DNA of 64,000 bases from an uncultured delta proteobacterium (GTDB lineage Bacteria; Desulfobacterota; Desulfovibrionia; Desulfovibrionales; Desulfovibrionaceae), in NCBI GenBank assembly GCA_900079685.1, contig LT599018.1, forward strand, positions 489,012 through 553,011, in the 5' to 3' direction. The notes beneath the pieces are model-generated. The model was given only the letters and a program-made list of their open reading frames with translations, was not told the DNA's origin and did not search any database. Below, in pieces: positions 19,048 to 27,384 of this stretch (its first letter is position 1; each line of letters begins with the position of its first letter). Made by a program: the position numbers and the translations under genes.

Positions 19048-19316
19048 CAGTCATTGTCCTCGGCCCGCATATCCATGAGCAGTTGCGTAACATCTTCATC
19101 CGAGCGCAACCCGGCCTTTTCCGCTTCGCCTTCCATGGCCGTCTGCAACATCTTCATGGCATAAACAGCGGAATTCATCATTATAACCTGGTTGTCCTGC
19201 CTGATCAGCGTGACGCGGTCGCCTGTCTTGACGCCCAGGGCTTCCCGAATGTCTTTCGGCAAGGTTATCTGTCCTTTCGACATGACCTTGGCGTTATCGA
19301 CAAGAATGTTTTGCAT
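19047..19316 (-). CDS. AbrB/MazE-type antitoxin
   Basis: 89 residues. The swapped-hairpin DNA-binding fold is evident from VMSKGQITLPKDIREALGVK followed by GDRVTLIRQDNQVIM. The C-terminal 40 residues are acidic and helical and would bind the toxin. AbrB-type antitoxins neutralise the paired nuclease and repress their own promoter. GGAGGCGAGG stands upstream of the ATG. Confidence 0.85.
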   Translation of the reverse strand: MQNILVDNAKVMSKGQITLPKDIREALGVKTGDRVTLIRQDNQVIMMNSAVYAMKMLQTAMEGEAEKAGLRSDEDVTQLLMDMRAEDND

Positions 19317-19340
19317 ATGCCTCGCCTCCTAATGAGTGCT

Positions 19341-19410
19341 AAAAAGAAAAACCCTACTTATCCTAAAAGTAGGGTAATTCCTTTCGAACGAATAGGCAAG
19401 GGCTACCGGA
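19341..19410 (-). repeat. Repeat module copy 1 (terminator hairpin plus conserved tail)
   Basis: Contains ACCCTACTT...AAGTAGGGT followed, on the minus strand, by TTTTTCTTTTT, so it can terminate the long PHP/ATPase gene ending at 19465. The 70-base module recurs at 22416-22483, sharing AAAAAGAAA, the hairpin frame and GGCAAGGGCTACCGGA. Confidence 0.7.
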
Positions 19411-19464
19411 AAAACAATCGGTATCGACTTTCACTGCAAGTATATAAAATTATTAATGTAACTA

Positions 19465-22311
19465 TTATGGAGCGTTTCCCAGAGAGCGATACTTTTTCCC
19501 GCGCAACGCGAATGCAGCTAATCCACCTTCTAATATGTCACAAATATGCCCTTGTATGCCCTGCCTATCAAGAACGCCTTGAGTTTGATCACCTGCTCTC
19601 AAGGGAAGGGGGTAATTATTTTCGATTGAGCCTGCATGGTATTCAAATCTATAGTTCGCGTTGGGTGAGTTTTTTCCATGTTGGTTTGCCACAACGACTA
19701 ACTCTGCATCACTCCCGACAACTATATTAGCGTTATGAGTCACTATGATAATTTGCCTATCAATTTTACGTTTTTTTATAAATTCAATAAGCTCTCCAAA
19801 GATTGACCTATTATCTAGGTCGTCTTCGGGTTGGTCAATTAAAATTGGGCATTTACTTTCTGCCAGACTTATAAGAAGGCGTAACAATACTAAAGCCTTT
19901 TTTCCCGGCGACATATCATGTATGTCGTCATTATCCAATTTAACGATGTAGTTTATGTTATACCAGTTGATAAATATTTCCCTCAGTCCAGATTCATTGT
20001 CATATTCACTTTTCAAGCTGAGGCTCTGCTGCGCTGTTGACAAAATTGAGCGTACTAATTCTTTCAAAAACTCGATGGTTATATTTGTTTCGGAAGGATC
20101 TTTAAGAGTTTCTTTGAGAGAGGAACGTGCGTATGAGTGATTATTTAATATCCTCGCAAGAGATTGCTTTAAGTGTCCAGAACGGAAAACGACCTCAACA
20201 CGAAATTCCAAATCATCAGATGGTAGTTCGTTCAGTCGTGTATTAATTTTTTGCGCATAATCCTCTTGTGATTTTCGAAATTCAAAAAAATTGTCGCACA
20301 AGTTTTGTAGTGTATCTTCGAAATTTTTATTCTGTGTTTCAATTTTTGCATTTAACTCTGTTATTGAAGCCAATTTTTGTTTTTCTGCTGTAATTAGAGT
20401 GGACAGTTGAGTAATCTGCCCGTGTCCAGATATTTTAGGCTGAAGCTCACTTACCTTTGTTTCTGCTACTTTTAGTTTTTCTTTTGTTTCGGTGATCGTT
20501 TTATCTATTGAAATTAGAATGCTCTCTCTCCGCTGGCTCCATATTTTATTTGCCTCTTGAATTGTAAACTCAATAGCTTCCGATATTTGCTCTTTGAAGG
20601 CAGAAAAATCTTCGGGATCAATCGAAGCTTCTTCAATTATGGAGGTTGTGCTTTTGAGTTTTTCTTTGGTGCCGTCAAACGCTTTAAGAATGCGGGTATA
20701 TCTTTGAACAAATTCTACTGATTTTTGGTAGGTGGATATATCCTGTTCAGATAATTCATATGATTTTGAAAGGTCCGCTAATTGGCCTTCAAGTTTGGCA
20801 ATTTCAGTTCCAACACCTTTTTCATCACCTTTTTCCAGCCGTTCAGCATGCAATTTTGCTATTTCTTGGTGTGTACTGATTAGCGTAAGAATTAATTGCG
20901 TAGCTTCTTCGGTATGTTCCCATAATGAAGATTCCATGGTCTTATGGTCTTCATGCGAGTCTTCATTTTGCAATATGACATCTTGGATTATGGTGTCGAT
21001 CTCTGTGGTTTCTTCTTGTTCATCGCTGAGCTTGTTCAGGTATGTTTGTGGAATATATATAATCTTTCTGTTCTCAGTGCCCGCTGATCCTTTTGAGGCA
21101 ATAGAGGATTCAGTGCCATCACGCCAAAACACTTTTAGCTCGGGGATATTTTGAATCTTTGTTCCAGACTTATTGCTTTTTTCAATGGCTTGTTCACTAT
21201 CGAGAGCCAGGGCCATATTATGGAGCAACAAAGATTTTCCTGTTGATTTGCCGCCAATGATGCAGGTCAAGTTTTCATTGAAATATATCGGCTCGTTGGA
21301 AAAAAACTCGTTCCCTGAAATTTCGATCCTATCAATCGTGTTGTAGTCAGGCTTTAAAGATGGGTAAGTGCTTCCAGTAAATACTCTATCTGCTGGTTCA
21401 TATAGCACCTGTTTTAACCCTTCAAAAGTGGGGTCAGACTTAATCCAGCAATAGCGTTCTCCATCAGGTGCAAAAATCTTCTTGTTCTCGTGGGCATCGC
21501 AACCATGAACGCAGGGGAGTAACGACCCGTACCTTTTTAAAATTACGTCTGCAGTTTCTTTGGTAAGCCCAAGAAAATAGCCTTTGTCGCTGGGGTTCGA
21601 GGAAAATACGCAATCCGCAAGCTGATAAACGGCGTCGATTGTTTCGCCTAACTGTGAACCTCCGCTTTCAGTTAAATAGTCACTGTGGGAGCGTGCCCCC
21701 GAAGCTCCGTCTCCAGAGTTGTTGCTCACAATGATAATCACCTTGTCTCTTAGTTCCTTTTTGTCTTTGAAGACTTCTCGAATGCTTTCAGGTTCCAGAA
21801 CAAATTGGTCAATACCTTCTTTATAAGCTTCCGATTCAGGTAAACTTGGACTGTTTCTGTGCATTCTTCCCAGGCGGACTAATTCAGGCTTTGTTGCATA
21901 GAATTTGTCGTTTGGGGTTTTGAAGTACAGATTTGCGAGGAATTGGCTTTCAATTTGGCTGTCAAAGATTGGGTCAAAAAGAAAATGTATATTAATAGGA
22001 GCGTCTTTGGCTATCGGGGTCATTCTAGCTTCAATATTTGGAATAAGAAGCTTAACGCACCCAGGGAGCTTCTTCTCATTCTTGATTTTGAAATAATTAT
22101 CTATTGAAAGGTAGTCAGTTACGCCAATAGCAGCAATAGCCTTTAATGGATCAGAGCCGTCACCTACATACTCATGGATTGTTTTATAAAAATTATCCCA
22201 TTGTTCTTCTATAGACGAACCATCAAAGTTGGAATTCTTTTTTGTTTCAGGAGTGTGTAAGTGCAAATCCCATCTGCGCCAGATGGAACCGCGTGGGTAT
22301 GTATGGTTCAT
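19465..22311 (-). CDS. PHP-domain plus ABC-type ATPase, TrlF-like putative defence protein
   Basis: 948 residues from ATG 22311 (GAGG seven bases upstream). The N terminus GSIWRRWDLHLHTPET carries the PHP motif HLHT, and later VHGCDAHEN adds possible metal ligands. From about 355 comes an SMC/RecF-type ATPase: Walker A IIGGKSTGKSLLL, a long charged coiled coil (about 480-760), signature DMSPGKKALVLLRLL, Walker B CPILIDQPEDDLDN and the switch His in IIIVTHNANIVVG. Proteins with this layout are annotated as TrlF-family AAA-like ATPases and occur in defence islands; a nuclease role for the PHP part is inferred. It is much more AT-rich than its surroundings and is bracketed by a duplicated terminator module. 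Confidence 0.8.
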   Translation of the reverse strand: MNHTYPRGSIWRRWDLHLHTPETKKNSNFDGSSIEEQWDNFYKTIHEYVGDGSDPLKAIAAIGVTDYLSIDNYFKIKNEKKLPGCVKLLIPNIEARMTPIAKDAPINIHFLFDPIFDSQIESQFLANLYFKTPNDKFYATKPELVRLGRMHRNSPSLPESEAYKEGIDQFVLEPESIREVFKDKKELRDKVIIIVSNNSGDGASGARSHSDYLTESGGSQLGETIDAVYQLADCVFSSNPSDKGYFLGLTKETADVILKRYGSLLPCVHGCDAHENKKIFAPDGERYCWIKSDPTFEGLKQVLYEPADRVFTGSTYPSLKPDYNTIDRIEISGNEFFSNEPIYFNENLTCIIGGKSTGKSLLLHNMALALDSEQAIEKSNKSGTKIQNIPELKVFWRDGTESSIASKGSAGTENRKIIYIPQTYLNKLSDEQEETTEIDTIIQDVILQNEDSHEDHKTMESSLWEHTEEATQLILTLISTHQEIAKLHAERLEKGDEKGVGTEIAKLEGQLADLSKSYELSEQDISTYQKSVEFVQRYTRILKAFDGTKEKLKSTTSIIEEASIDPEDFSAFKEQISEAIEFTIQEANKIWSQRRESILISIDKTITETKEKLKVAETKVSELQPKISGHGQITQLSTLITAEKQKLASITELNAKIETQNKNFEDTLQNLCDNFFEFRKSQEDYAQKINTRLNELPSDDLEFRVEVVFRSGHLKQSLARILNNHSYARSSLKETLKDPSETNITIEFLKELVRSILSTAQQSLSLKSEYDNESGLREIFINWYNINYIVKLDNDDIHDMSPGKKALVLLRLLISLAESKCPILIDQPEDDLDNRSIFGELIEFIKKRKIDRQIIIVTHNANIVVGSDAELVVVANQHGKNSPNANYRFEYHAGSIENNYPLPLRAGDQTQGVLDRQGIQGHICDILEGGLAAFALRGKKYRSLGNAP

Positions 22312-22415
22312 AATATAACCTCGCAAGCCATAGCCATGCTTGAGTGTTGCCGCATACAATTTCTTTTCAGTTATACTACAATAACTTTTCTGACAGCTAC
22401 CGCCATGTGTGTCGA

Positions 22416-22483
22416 CAAAAAGAAACCCTGCTTATCCTGTAAGCAGGGTAATTGTTTACGGATAGCAAGGCAAGGGCTACCGG
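22416..22483 (-). repeat. Repeat module copy 2
   Basis: Same layout as the module at 19341-19410. The hairpin CCCTGCTT...AAGCAGGG shows a compensatory change (A-T pair to G-C pair) relative to copy 1 and is followed on the minus strand by TTTCTTTTT. It stands seven bases after the stop of the AlpA-like gene. Confidence 0.7.
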
Positions 22484-22489
22484 ACATAA

Positions 22490-22795
22490 TCAATCCTTCA
22501 TGGGGTGATGGACTGTCATACGCTGCAAGAGATTAATGCCGTATTTACGGGCCATCCAGGCAAAAAGCGCCTCGGTGGGATAGACCACCATTGTTCCTAC
22601 CTTATACGATTCTTCCGGGCCTTGTCCTGCCGAGTCGGCATTGGATAGCGTCTGTCGCCGGAGCACTCCCCCCGTAAGCCATCTGACTTCACGCCGCGCT
22701 ATAAAAGGCGGTAATCGTTCAATCATTTTGCAGATAAATTCCTGCTCGATTTCGGTAAGCGGTCGCAATTCGCTTTTGATTTCCTGGTCTGCCAT
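22490..22795 (-). CDS. AlpA-like DNA-binding protein
   Basis: 101 residues, no full match recognised. The central part FIARREVRWLTGGVLRRQTL followed by GPEESYKVGTMVVYPTEALFAWM has the shape of AlpA/excisionase winged-helix proteins: a recognition helix after a Gly turn, then a basic hairpin (here KVGTMVVYP) and a short C-terminal helix. Such small proteins regulate or assist excision of mobile elements. It is transcribed with the minus-strand genes at the element's left end. Confidence 0.6.
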   Translation of the reverse strand: MADQEIKSELRPLTEIEQEFICKMIERLPPFIARREVRWLTGGVLRRQTLSNADSAGQGPEESYKVGTMVVYPTEALFAWMARKYGINLLQRMTVHHPMKD

Positions 22796-23225
22796 CCCGA
22801 GGCTTCCCCCTAATAGTAATGAGAAGTATTCTCTATTCGCGTGTTGGTGTATCGAATAGCTGAAATTCAGCAGATATACAAGAAAATATCAACGCAAAAA
22901 TACGTATACCTCCGCGTCCCTATGCGTTATAACTACTGAAATAATTGAATAAAAAAACTTCAATAAGAGGCTGGCATGAAATGGATTTTAAGTTGTTTTT
23001 AATGACTTGTGCCATGTTAATGCATCGGGAGATAAAGAAAATTTTCCTTGGAGCCACCGCGCACGACCGAAACGCGGAGCAGCCCGGAAAGTCAAGGCAG
23101 GAGCGAAGCGGGCCTTTACTTCCCGGGCTGTGGAGTGAGAAGGGAGGAAGTGGGGGCGGAAAGGTAAATTTTCCTTGGTGAACCCGCCTCTGTCTCATAA
23201 ATGCTCCGGCCAAAGCCGGAACCAC
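22796..23225. other. Gene-free stretch with structured core
   Basis: About 430 bases with no credible frame. The left half is AT-rich. The right half holds an imperfect stem (23080-23092 with 23118-23130, 12 of 13 pairs, plus an inner AAGGC/GCCTT) flanked by the 13-base direct repeat AAATTTTCCTTGG at 23039-23051 and 23166-23178. Could be a non-coding RNA, an origin or a transfer-origin accessory site. Confidence 0.5.
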
Positions 23226-23456
23226 CTATTTTGAAGCGTTGAGATAGCATTTTGCGAGAAGAGCGAAGGTGTCTGTCGCGGACCTTATGACGAAGGAGGA
23301 TTGCTCCATGGCCAGGGTGATGGGTTCCACTTCGGGAGCATGGGACTGTTGGCGTTCACAAAACGTCAGAATCCGCGCCACAAAGTCTTTTCCTTCACGC
23401 TGAATAAGGTCCAACTCTGCCCGAGCGTCGTATCCGTTCTCGTTAAGCTTCGACAT
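23226..23456 (-). CDS. Small hypothetical protein, paralogue of 50881-51087
   Basis: 76 residues, helical, not recognised. It shares a pattern with the 68-residue protein encoded at 50881-51087: a start rich in Leu/Glu, then CERQQSHAPEVEP against CEKRLLAHPGEPS, then a helix with hydrophobic positions ending in AKCYL or VEKI. The two lie at opposite sides of the transfer genes and probably stem from one gene. No membrane segment or known motif is seen. Confidence 0.6.
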   Translation of the reverse strand: MSKLNENGYDARAELDLIQREGKDFVARILTFCERQQSHAPEVEPITLAMEQSSFVIRSATDTFALLAKCYLNASK

Positions 23457-23617
23457 GGCCGATACTCCTTGTGCGACCGAGCGTAGCCGGATGCCGCTGT
23501 ATGGGCCGTCTTACACCTGTTGCAAGGCTAAAAACCCCTCATGTACGCACGAGTCGCGGTTAAAGTCTCGTCCCTATTATATTCTGTTTTAGACCTGAAA
23601 AGTCAATGAACTGATGG

Positions 23618-24013
23618 TTACGTAACCTGGTCACCAGAATGGTCAGTCTCTGGCAGATCGGTCAGGTTATGGTTCAGCGCATACTCTTGTGCGAGAACGA
23701 TAAGATAGCAAATATCCTCGTTAAAAAAAGCCGCCATCCTGAAGGCGCTCTCCAGACTGACTGTCATTCGTTTATTGGTGTTGTAAGCATTTTTCCGCAT
23801 ATCCCGCCATCTCCCAAGAGCGGTAGCAACCGGCACATCCGGCCATACGGCCTGAACAAACTTTTTGTGCTGCACCCGTCTCGCCGTCACCCTTTCCTCG
23901 ATGACCCGGATGAAGGCTTCCTCGATTACCGGGGCTAAAGCCATAAATCTTTTTTGCATACCTGCGCGTCCTCCGGCGTTGGCTTCGGTTTTGTCGGAAA
24001 TGATTTCCGACAT
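23618..24013 (-). CDS. Putative regulator upstream of tra genes
   Basis: 131 residues, no family recognised with certainty. It has a basic helical middle (EERVTARRVQHKKFVQAVWPDV and GRWRDMRKNAYNTNKRMTVSLE) that resembles a helix-turn-helix followed by an arm, so DNA binding is possible. It is divergent from the traK operon with only 60 bases between the starts. A 9-bp perfect palindrome, TGTCGGAAA-TGA-TTTCCGACA, covers its start codon (23992-24012), which could be an operator. A regulatory role over transfer genes is inferred from position. Confidence 0.55.
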   Translation of the reverse strand: MSEIISDKTEANAGGRAGMQKRFMALAPVIEEAFIRVIEERVTARRVQHKKFVQAVWPDVPVATALGRWRDMRKNAYNTNKRMTVSLESAFRMAAFFNEDICYLIVLAQEYALNHNLTDLPETDHSGDQVT

Positions 24014-24073
24014 TCGCCAGAATGTTTTGCTATCTGTAGCGGAAATTCAGTTGGTGAACAAGCGAGGTTTTTA

Positions 24074-24259
24074 ATGCTGGAAATTGTCAACTACCTCCAA
24101 AGCCTTTTCCCAAGCCACAAAGATGCCGCTGCCGCTCTGGAATATAGTGAGCGCCAATGGCTGAATATTCGTCGCACGGTGGAAAAGGGGGAAACCCTCT
24201 CTCCGAGGACCGAACTCTGGCTTTACAGCAAGTACCAGACGCTTCGGAAGAAGAAGTAG
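24074..24259 (+). CDS. Small helical protein, first gene of tra operon
   Basis: 61 residues from ATG 24074, with GAGG seven bases upstream. It reads MLEIVNYLQSLFPSHKDAAAALEYSERQW and ends in a basic tail. The segment DAAAALEYSERQWLNIRRTV looks like a Cro/CI-type helix-turn-helix. It starts the plus-strand transfer operon 15 bases before traK and may regulate it; the function is not established. Confidence 0.6.
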   Translation: MLEIVNYLQSLFPSHKDAAAALEYSERQWLNIRRTVEKGETLSPRTELWLYSKYQTLRKKK

Positions 24260-24274
24260 GCAGCGGAACGATCT

Positions 24275-24586
24275 ATGGAAAACGCAAAGAAGCAAAGAAT
24301 CGCCAAACATGACGGCAGGGTTCAGTTTTTGGCGCACAGGGAAGTTATCAGCGAAAAGCTGGCACTCGGCTACAACAATCGCAAAATCCACGAATGCCTT
24401 GTGCAAGAATACGATGCGACCATGTCCTACCACACGTTCTGCTTCTGGATGCGTCACTTTAATCAACAGCAGCAGCCGGAAAAGGCCGCTATCAAAAATA
24501 CAACAGTTCTTCCCGTGATTACGACCGGAGCCCCGCAAGGAAAATTCATGAGGCCGGAAAACGTGGACCCCAAGAACTTGTTTTAA
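24275..24586 (+). CDS. traK: TraK-like relaxosome protein
   Basis: 103 residues. The part VQFLAHREVISEKLALGY, then IHECLVQEYDATMSYHTFCFWM, is the pattern of TraK-family proteins of IncP-like plasmids. TraK binds the transfer origin and bends the DNA around it. It is followed by traL and traM-like genes, the RP4 Tra1 trio. In RP4 the transfer origin lies next to traK, so the DNA just upstream is a candidate place to look. Confidence 0.75.
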   Translation: MENAKKQRIAKHDGRVQFLAHREVISEKLALGYNNRKIHECLVQEYDATMSYHTFCFWMRHFNQQQQPEKAAIKNTTVLPVITTGAPQGKFMRPENVDPKNLF

Positions 24587-24605
24587 CATATACGGAGTAA
24601 CTATC

Positions 24606-25334
24606 ATGGCAGTAGTGCACATGATTCTTCAAGGCAAAGGCGGGGTTGGCAAGAGCATGGTTTCCGTCCTGCTCTACCAATCCCTCCTTCGCCTCGGCCA
24701 CAAGGTTCACGGCATTGATACGGACCCGGTCAATGCCACCCTCGCCGGTTTCAAAGAACTGGCCGTAACCCGTCTTGAGATTATGCGGGACGACAACATT
24801 GATGTGCGAATGTTCGACGCGCTTATCGAAAAGATTTGCGAGATGCCGGAGGATTCGCACGTCATTATCGACAACGGGGCCAGCGCTTTCGTCGCTTTCG
24901 GGGGCTATCTCAGAGAGAACGAGGCAATTTCGCTGCTCCACGACAACGGCCACAAGGTTTATCTGCATACTGTGGTCACGGGCGGGCAAGCCATTGTCGA
25001 TACGACACAGGGCTTGAAAGTTCTTGCAACGAGTTTTCCGTCCGCGCCGCTGGTCGTCTGGCTCAACTCCTACTTCGGGGACATCCTCATGGACGGGAAA
25101 GGATTTACGTCCTTCAAAATCTATGAGGAACACGAGAAGCAGATTCATTCCATCATCACAATTCCCACAGGCAATTCAAACACTCTCGGGCAAGACCTCC
25201 AAGAGCTGTATGCCAAGCGCCAGACTTTTCAGGCGGCAATAGACAGTTCGCAGTCAATAGCCGTGCGTTCCCGGCTGCATCGGTATTTCAGCCAGGTCGT
25301 AACAGCGGTCCAGGTCGCGCAACTGACGGCATAG
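24606..25334 (+). CDS. traL: TraL-like P-loop ATPase
   Basis: 242 residues. It has a ParA/MinD-like P-loop QGKGGVGKS at 9-17, IDTDPVNATLAGFK, VIIDNGASAF and a Leu-rich C-terminal half. RP4 TraL is a nucleotide-binding protein of the transfer region that is not essential in all hosts. It lies between traK and a traM-like gene, 8 bases before the latter, so the trio is co-transcribed. A partition ATPase is the alternative reading, but the neighbours favour TraL. Confidence 0.82.
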   Translation: MAVVHMILQGKGGVGKSMVSVLLYQSLLRLGHKVHGIDTDPVNATLAGFKELAVTRLEIMRDDNIDVRMFDALIEKICEMPEDSHVIIDNGASAFVAFGGYLRENEAISLLHDNGHKVYLHTVVTGGQAIVDTTQGLKVLATSFPSAPLVVWLNSYFGDILMDGKGFTSFKIYEEHEKQIHSIITIPTGNSNTLGQDLQELYAKRQTFQAAIDSSQSIAVRSRLHRYFSQVVTAVQVAQLTA

Positions 25335-25342
25335 GGGGAACT

Positions 25343-25819
25343 ATGTCAGAAGCCACGCCCGCGCCCGCCTCTGGCGGCGAATCTACAGTTGCGCCCGAAA
25401 AACGGATTGAAGGCCCGCCACTCCTGCCGGACGGCAAGGGGATGGACCTGAAAAAAGTCCGCGATCTTATCCATAACCATCATAACCAATCGGTTCCGCA
25501 GGACGACCCGATTCTGGTTGTGGTCACAATCTGCAACGCCTTTTTGGGGGAAATTGAGGCGTTGCACGAACGTCATGAGGCGGGTCTGTCCCGCCTTATG
25601 GCCGACAAGTCCGGTGCATACGTTGCCGACATTATAAAGGCCGTGGACAAACTGTCTGCGGGCCTGTCTTCGGCTTCAGCCGAAAGCCTGAAGGCAACAA
25701 CCGGAGAACTCGAAAAACGGCTTGCCGTCTTTCGCGGTTCATTACTGTGGCTGGCGGCTGTCGTTTCCGTCTCCGCTCTGGTCAATGTAATCGCGTTCGC
25801 GCTTCTGGCGGTGCGGTGA
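25343..25819 (+). CDS. traM: TraM-like conjugation protein
   Basis: 158 residues: a Pro/Ala-rich start, a helical middle (DLIHNHHNQSVPQDDPILVV and a long amphipathic stretch) and one C-terminal membrane segment (LLWLAAVVSVSALVNVIAFALL). Single C-terminal anchors of this size occur in RP4 TraM. Its stop overlaps the trbB start (TGATG), so translation is coupled. Detailed function is not known. Confidence 0.7.
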   Translation: MSEATPAPASGGESTVAPEKRIEGPPLLPDGKGMDLKKVRDLIHNHHNQSVPQDDPILVVVTICNAFLGEIEALHERHEAGLSRLMADKSGAYVADIIKAVDKLSAGLSSASAESLKATTGELEKRLAVFRGSLLWLAAVVSVSALVNVIAFALLAVR

Positions 25820-26790
25820 TGGCCATGCAGGACGACAGCCGTCTTCTGGACAATCTCCGGTATGTATGCGGCCCGGTCATTACGACCGCGCTGGAAGCCC
25901 CGGACGTTGTGGAAATCATCCTGAATCCCGACGCCAATCTCTGGATTGAGCGGTACGGGCGGGAACCAAAAAACGAGGGGGTAATAGAGAGAGAACAGGC
26001 AAAATCCATAATGTACCTTGTCGCGTCCGGCCTCGGTATCGAGGTCAACGCGCTTAATCCCGTCATAGAGGGGATTTTTCCGCTGGATGGAACGTCGCGG
26101 TTCGAGGGGGTGTTCCCGCCCCTCTCGACCGCTCCGGCGTTCGCCCTGCGAAAACGCGCCACCAGGCGCATGTCGCTACAGGAATATTGCGACAACAAGG
26201 CCATCAGGCCCGAAGGCGTCTCCATCATTGAAGACGCGATTGCCCATCACAAAAACCTCATTGTCGTGGGCGGGACCAGCTCGGGCAAAACGACTTTCGT
26301 CAATGCCTGTATTGAGGCCATTTCCCGCCTGACGCCCAACGACCGACTGCTGATTCTGGAAGATACGCCGGAGCTTCAGTCGTCGTCTCCCAACTCCATA
26401 TCCCTTCAGACCTCGCTTATCGCCAACATTGATATGCGCCGCCTCGCGCAGATTTCCATGCGTATGGCTCCGCGCCGTATCCTCGTTGGCGAAGTCCGCG
26501 ACTTCGCGGCTCTGGAAATGCTGAAAGTCTGGTCCACCGGCCATCCCGGCGGCATCAGCACCTTTCATGCGGATTCCGCCGCTGACGCAATGCAGCGGCT
26601 TGAGTCGCTTGTCGAAGAAGCGGGCCTTGGTCCGAAGCGTGACCTCATAGGCCGCGCCGTGGATGTGGTCGTTTTCATGTCCAAGACCCCACAGCATACG
26701 CGGGTTGTGGACTCCATCATCAAAATCAACGGGTTCAACCCCGATAACCATATATATGAGAAGGAAACCGTTTATGCGTATTCAGCATAG
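25819..26790 (+). CDS. trbB: Conjugation ATPase TrbB (VirB11 family)
   Basis: 323 residues. The N-terminal domain is followed by the hexameric traffic ATPase core: Walker A GGTSSGKTT at about 151-159, the Asp box LLILEDTPELQ, Walker B MAPRRILVGEVRD and the His box STGHPGGISTFHADS. It powers pilus assembly and switches substrates at the cytoplasmic face of the secretion channel. ATG 25819 overlaps the traM stop; the longer in-frame upstream reading lacks family sequence. It starts the trb block. Confidence 0.93.
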   Translation: MAMQDDSRLLDNLRYVCGPVITTALEAPDVVEIILNPDANLWIERYGREPKNEGVIEREQAKSIMYLVASGLGIEVNALNPVIEGIFPLDGTSRFEGVFPPLSTAPAFALRKRATRRMSLQEYCDNKAIRPEGVSIIEDAIAHHKNLIVVGGTSSGKTTFVNACIEAISRLTPNDRLLILEDTPELQSSSPNSISLQTSLIANIDMRRLAQISMRMAPRRILVGEVRDFAALEMLKVWSTGHPGGISTFHADSAADAMQRLESLVEEAGLGPKRDLIGRAVDVVVFMSKTPQHTRVVDSIIKINGFNPDNHIYEKETVYAYSA

Positions 26791-27091
26791 CATCCTGGCC
26801 CTGGCCCTTGTCACCGTCCTTGCCATTCCCGAAGCGGCTTTTGCCAGCAACGGCATTACCGAGTTTTCCGGCCCCCTGGAAAGGGTCATGAGCACTCTGA
26901 CCGGCGACGCGGGCAAATGGATTTCGATTATCGCCATGGCGCTCTGCGGCGTGGTGTTCATCATACAGAAAGACGACATTTCGGGCGGCTTCAAAATGCT
27001 GCTCTCCGTGGTCTTTGCCATCAGCTTCATTGCCTTTGCGGCGAGTATCGTCAATTCCATCTTCACCTTCAGCGGGGCGTTGGTGGCGTAA
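26774..27091 (+). CDS. trbC: Conjugative pilin TrbC
   Basis: 105 residues with a signal peptide (MRIQHSILALALVTVLAI, then AFASNG) and two membrane helices (WISIIAMALCGVVFII and MLLSVVFAISFIAFAASIV), the layout of VirB2/TrbC prepilins. In RP4 the pilin is cyclised by TraF; a TraF homologue is present downstream. ATG 26774 has AAGGA nine bases before it. The stop overlaps the trbD start (TAATG). Confidence 0.88.
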   Translation: MRIQHSILALALVTVLAIPEAAFASNGITEFSGPLERVMSTLTGDAGKWISIIAMALCGVVFIIQKDDISGGFKMLLSVVFAISFIAFAASIVNSIFTFSGALVA

Positions 27092-27384
27092 TGCGGACGG
27101 TACACATTCACCAATCCCTGCATCGCCATGCCCATGTCCTGGGCGCGGAACGAACGCTGGTTCTGTCCAGCGGGCTTCTTGCCTTCCTCGTGGGCCTCGG
27201 CGGCATGACGTTTCTTTCGGCAGTATGCGCCGCCGCCTTTTGGGTGGCGTCCATTTTCGTTCTTCGCAACATGGCGAAAGCGGACCCGCAAATGTCCACG
27301 GTCTGGCTTCGCCATGTCAAACAGCAGATTTTCTACCCGGCGCGTGCCAGCCGGTGGGCGTTGCCCGGTCGGGTGTGGAAATGA
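27091..27384 (+). CDS. trbD: Conjugal transfer protein TrbD (VirB3 family)
   Basis: 97 residues with a short N-terminal arm and a pair of close membrane segments (LVLSSGLLAFLVGLGGM and LSAVCAAAFWVASIFVL), then a basic cytoplasmic tail, as in VirB3/TrbD. It assists pilus assembly at the inner membrane together with TrbE. It overlaps both trbC and trbE. Confidence 0.85.
   Translation: MRTVHIHQSLHRHAHVLGAERTLVLSSGLLAFLVGLGGMTFLSAVCAAAFWVASIFVLRNMAKADPQMSTVWLRHVKQQIFYPARASRWALPGRVWK

Noticed and set aside
22920-23225. 101-residue minus-strand frame over the structured element
   Set aside because: Pro/Ser-rich, and the inverted repeat and direct repeats explain the sequence better.
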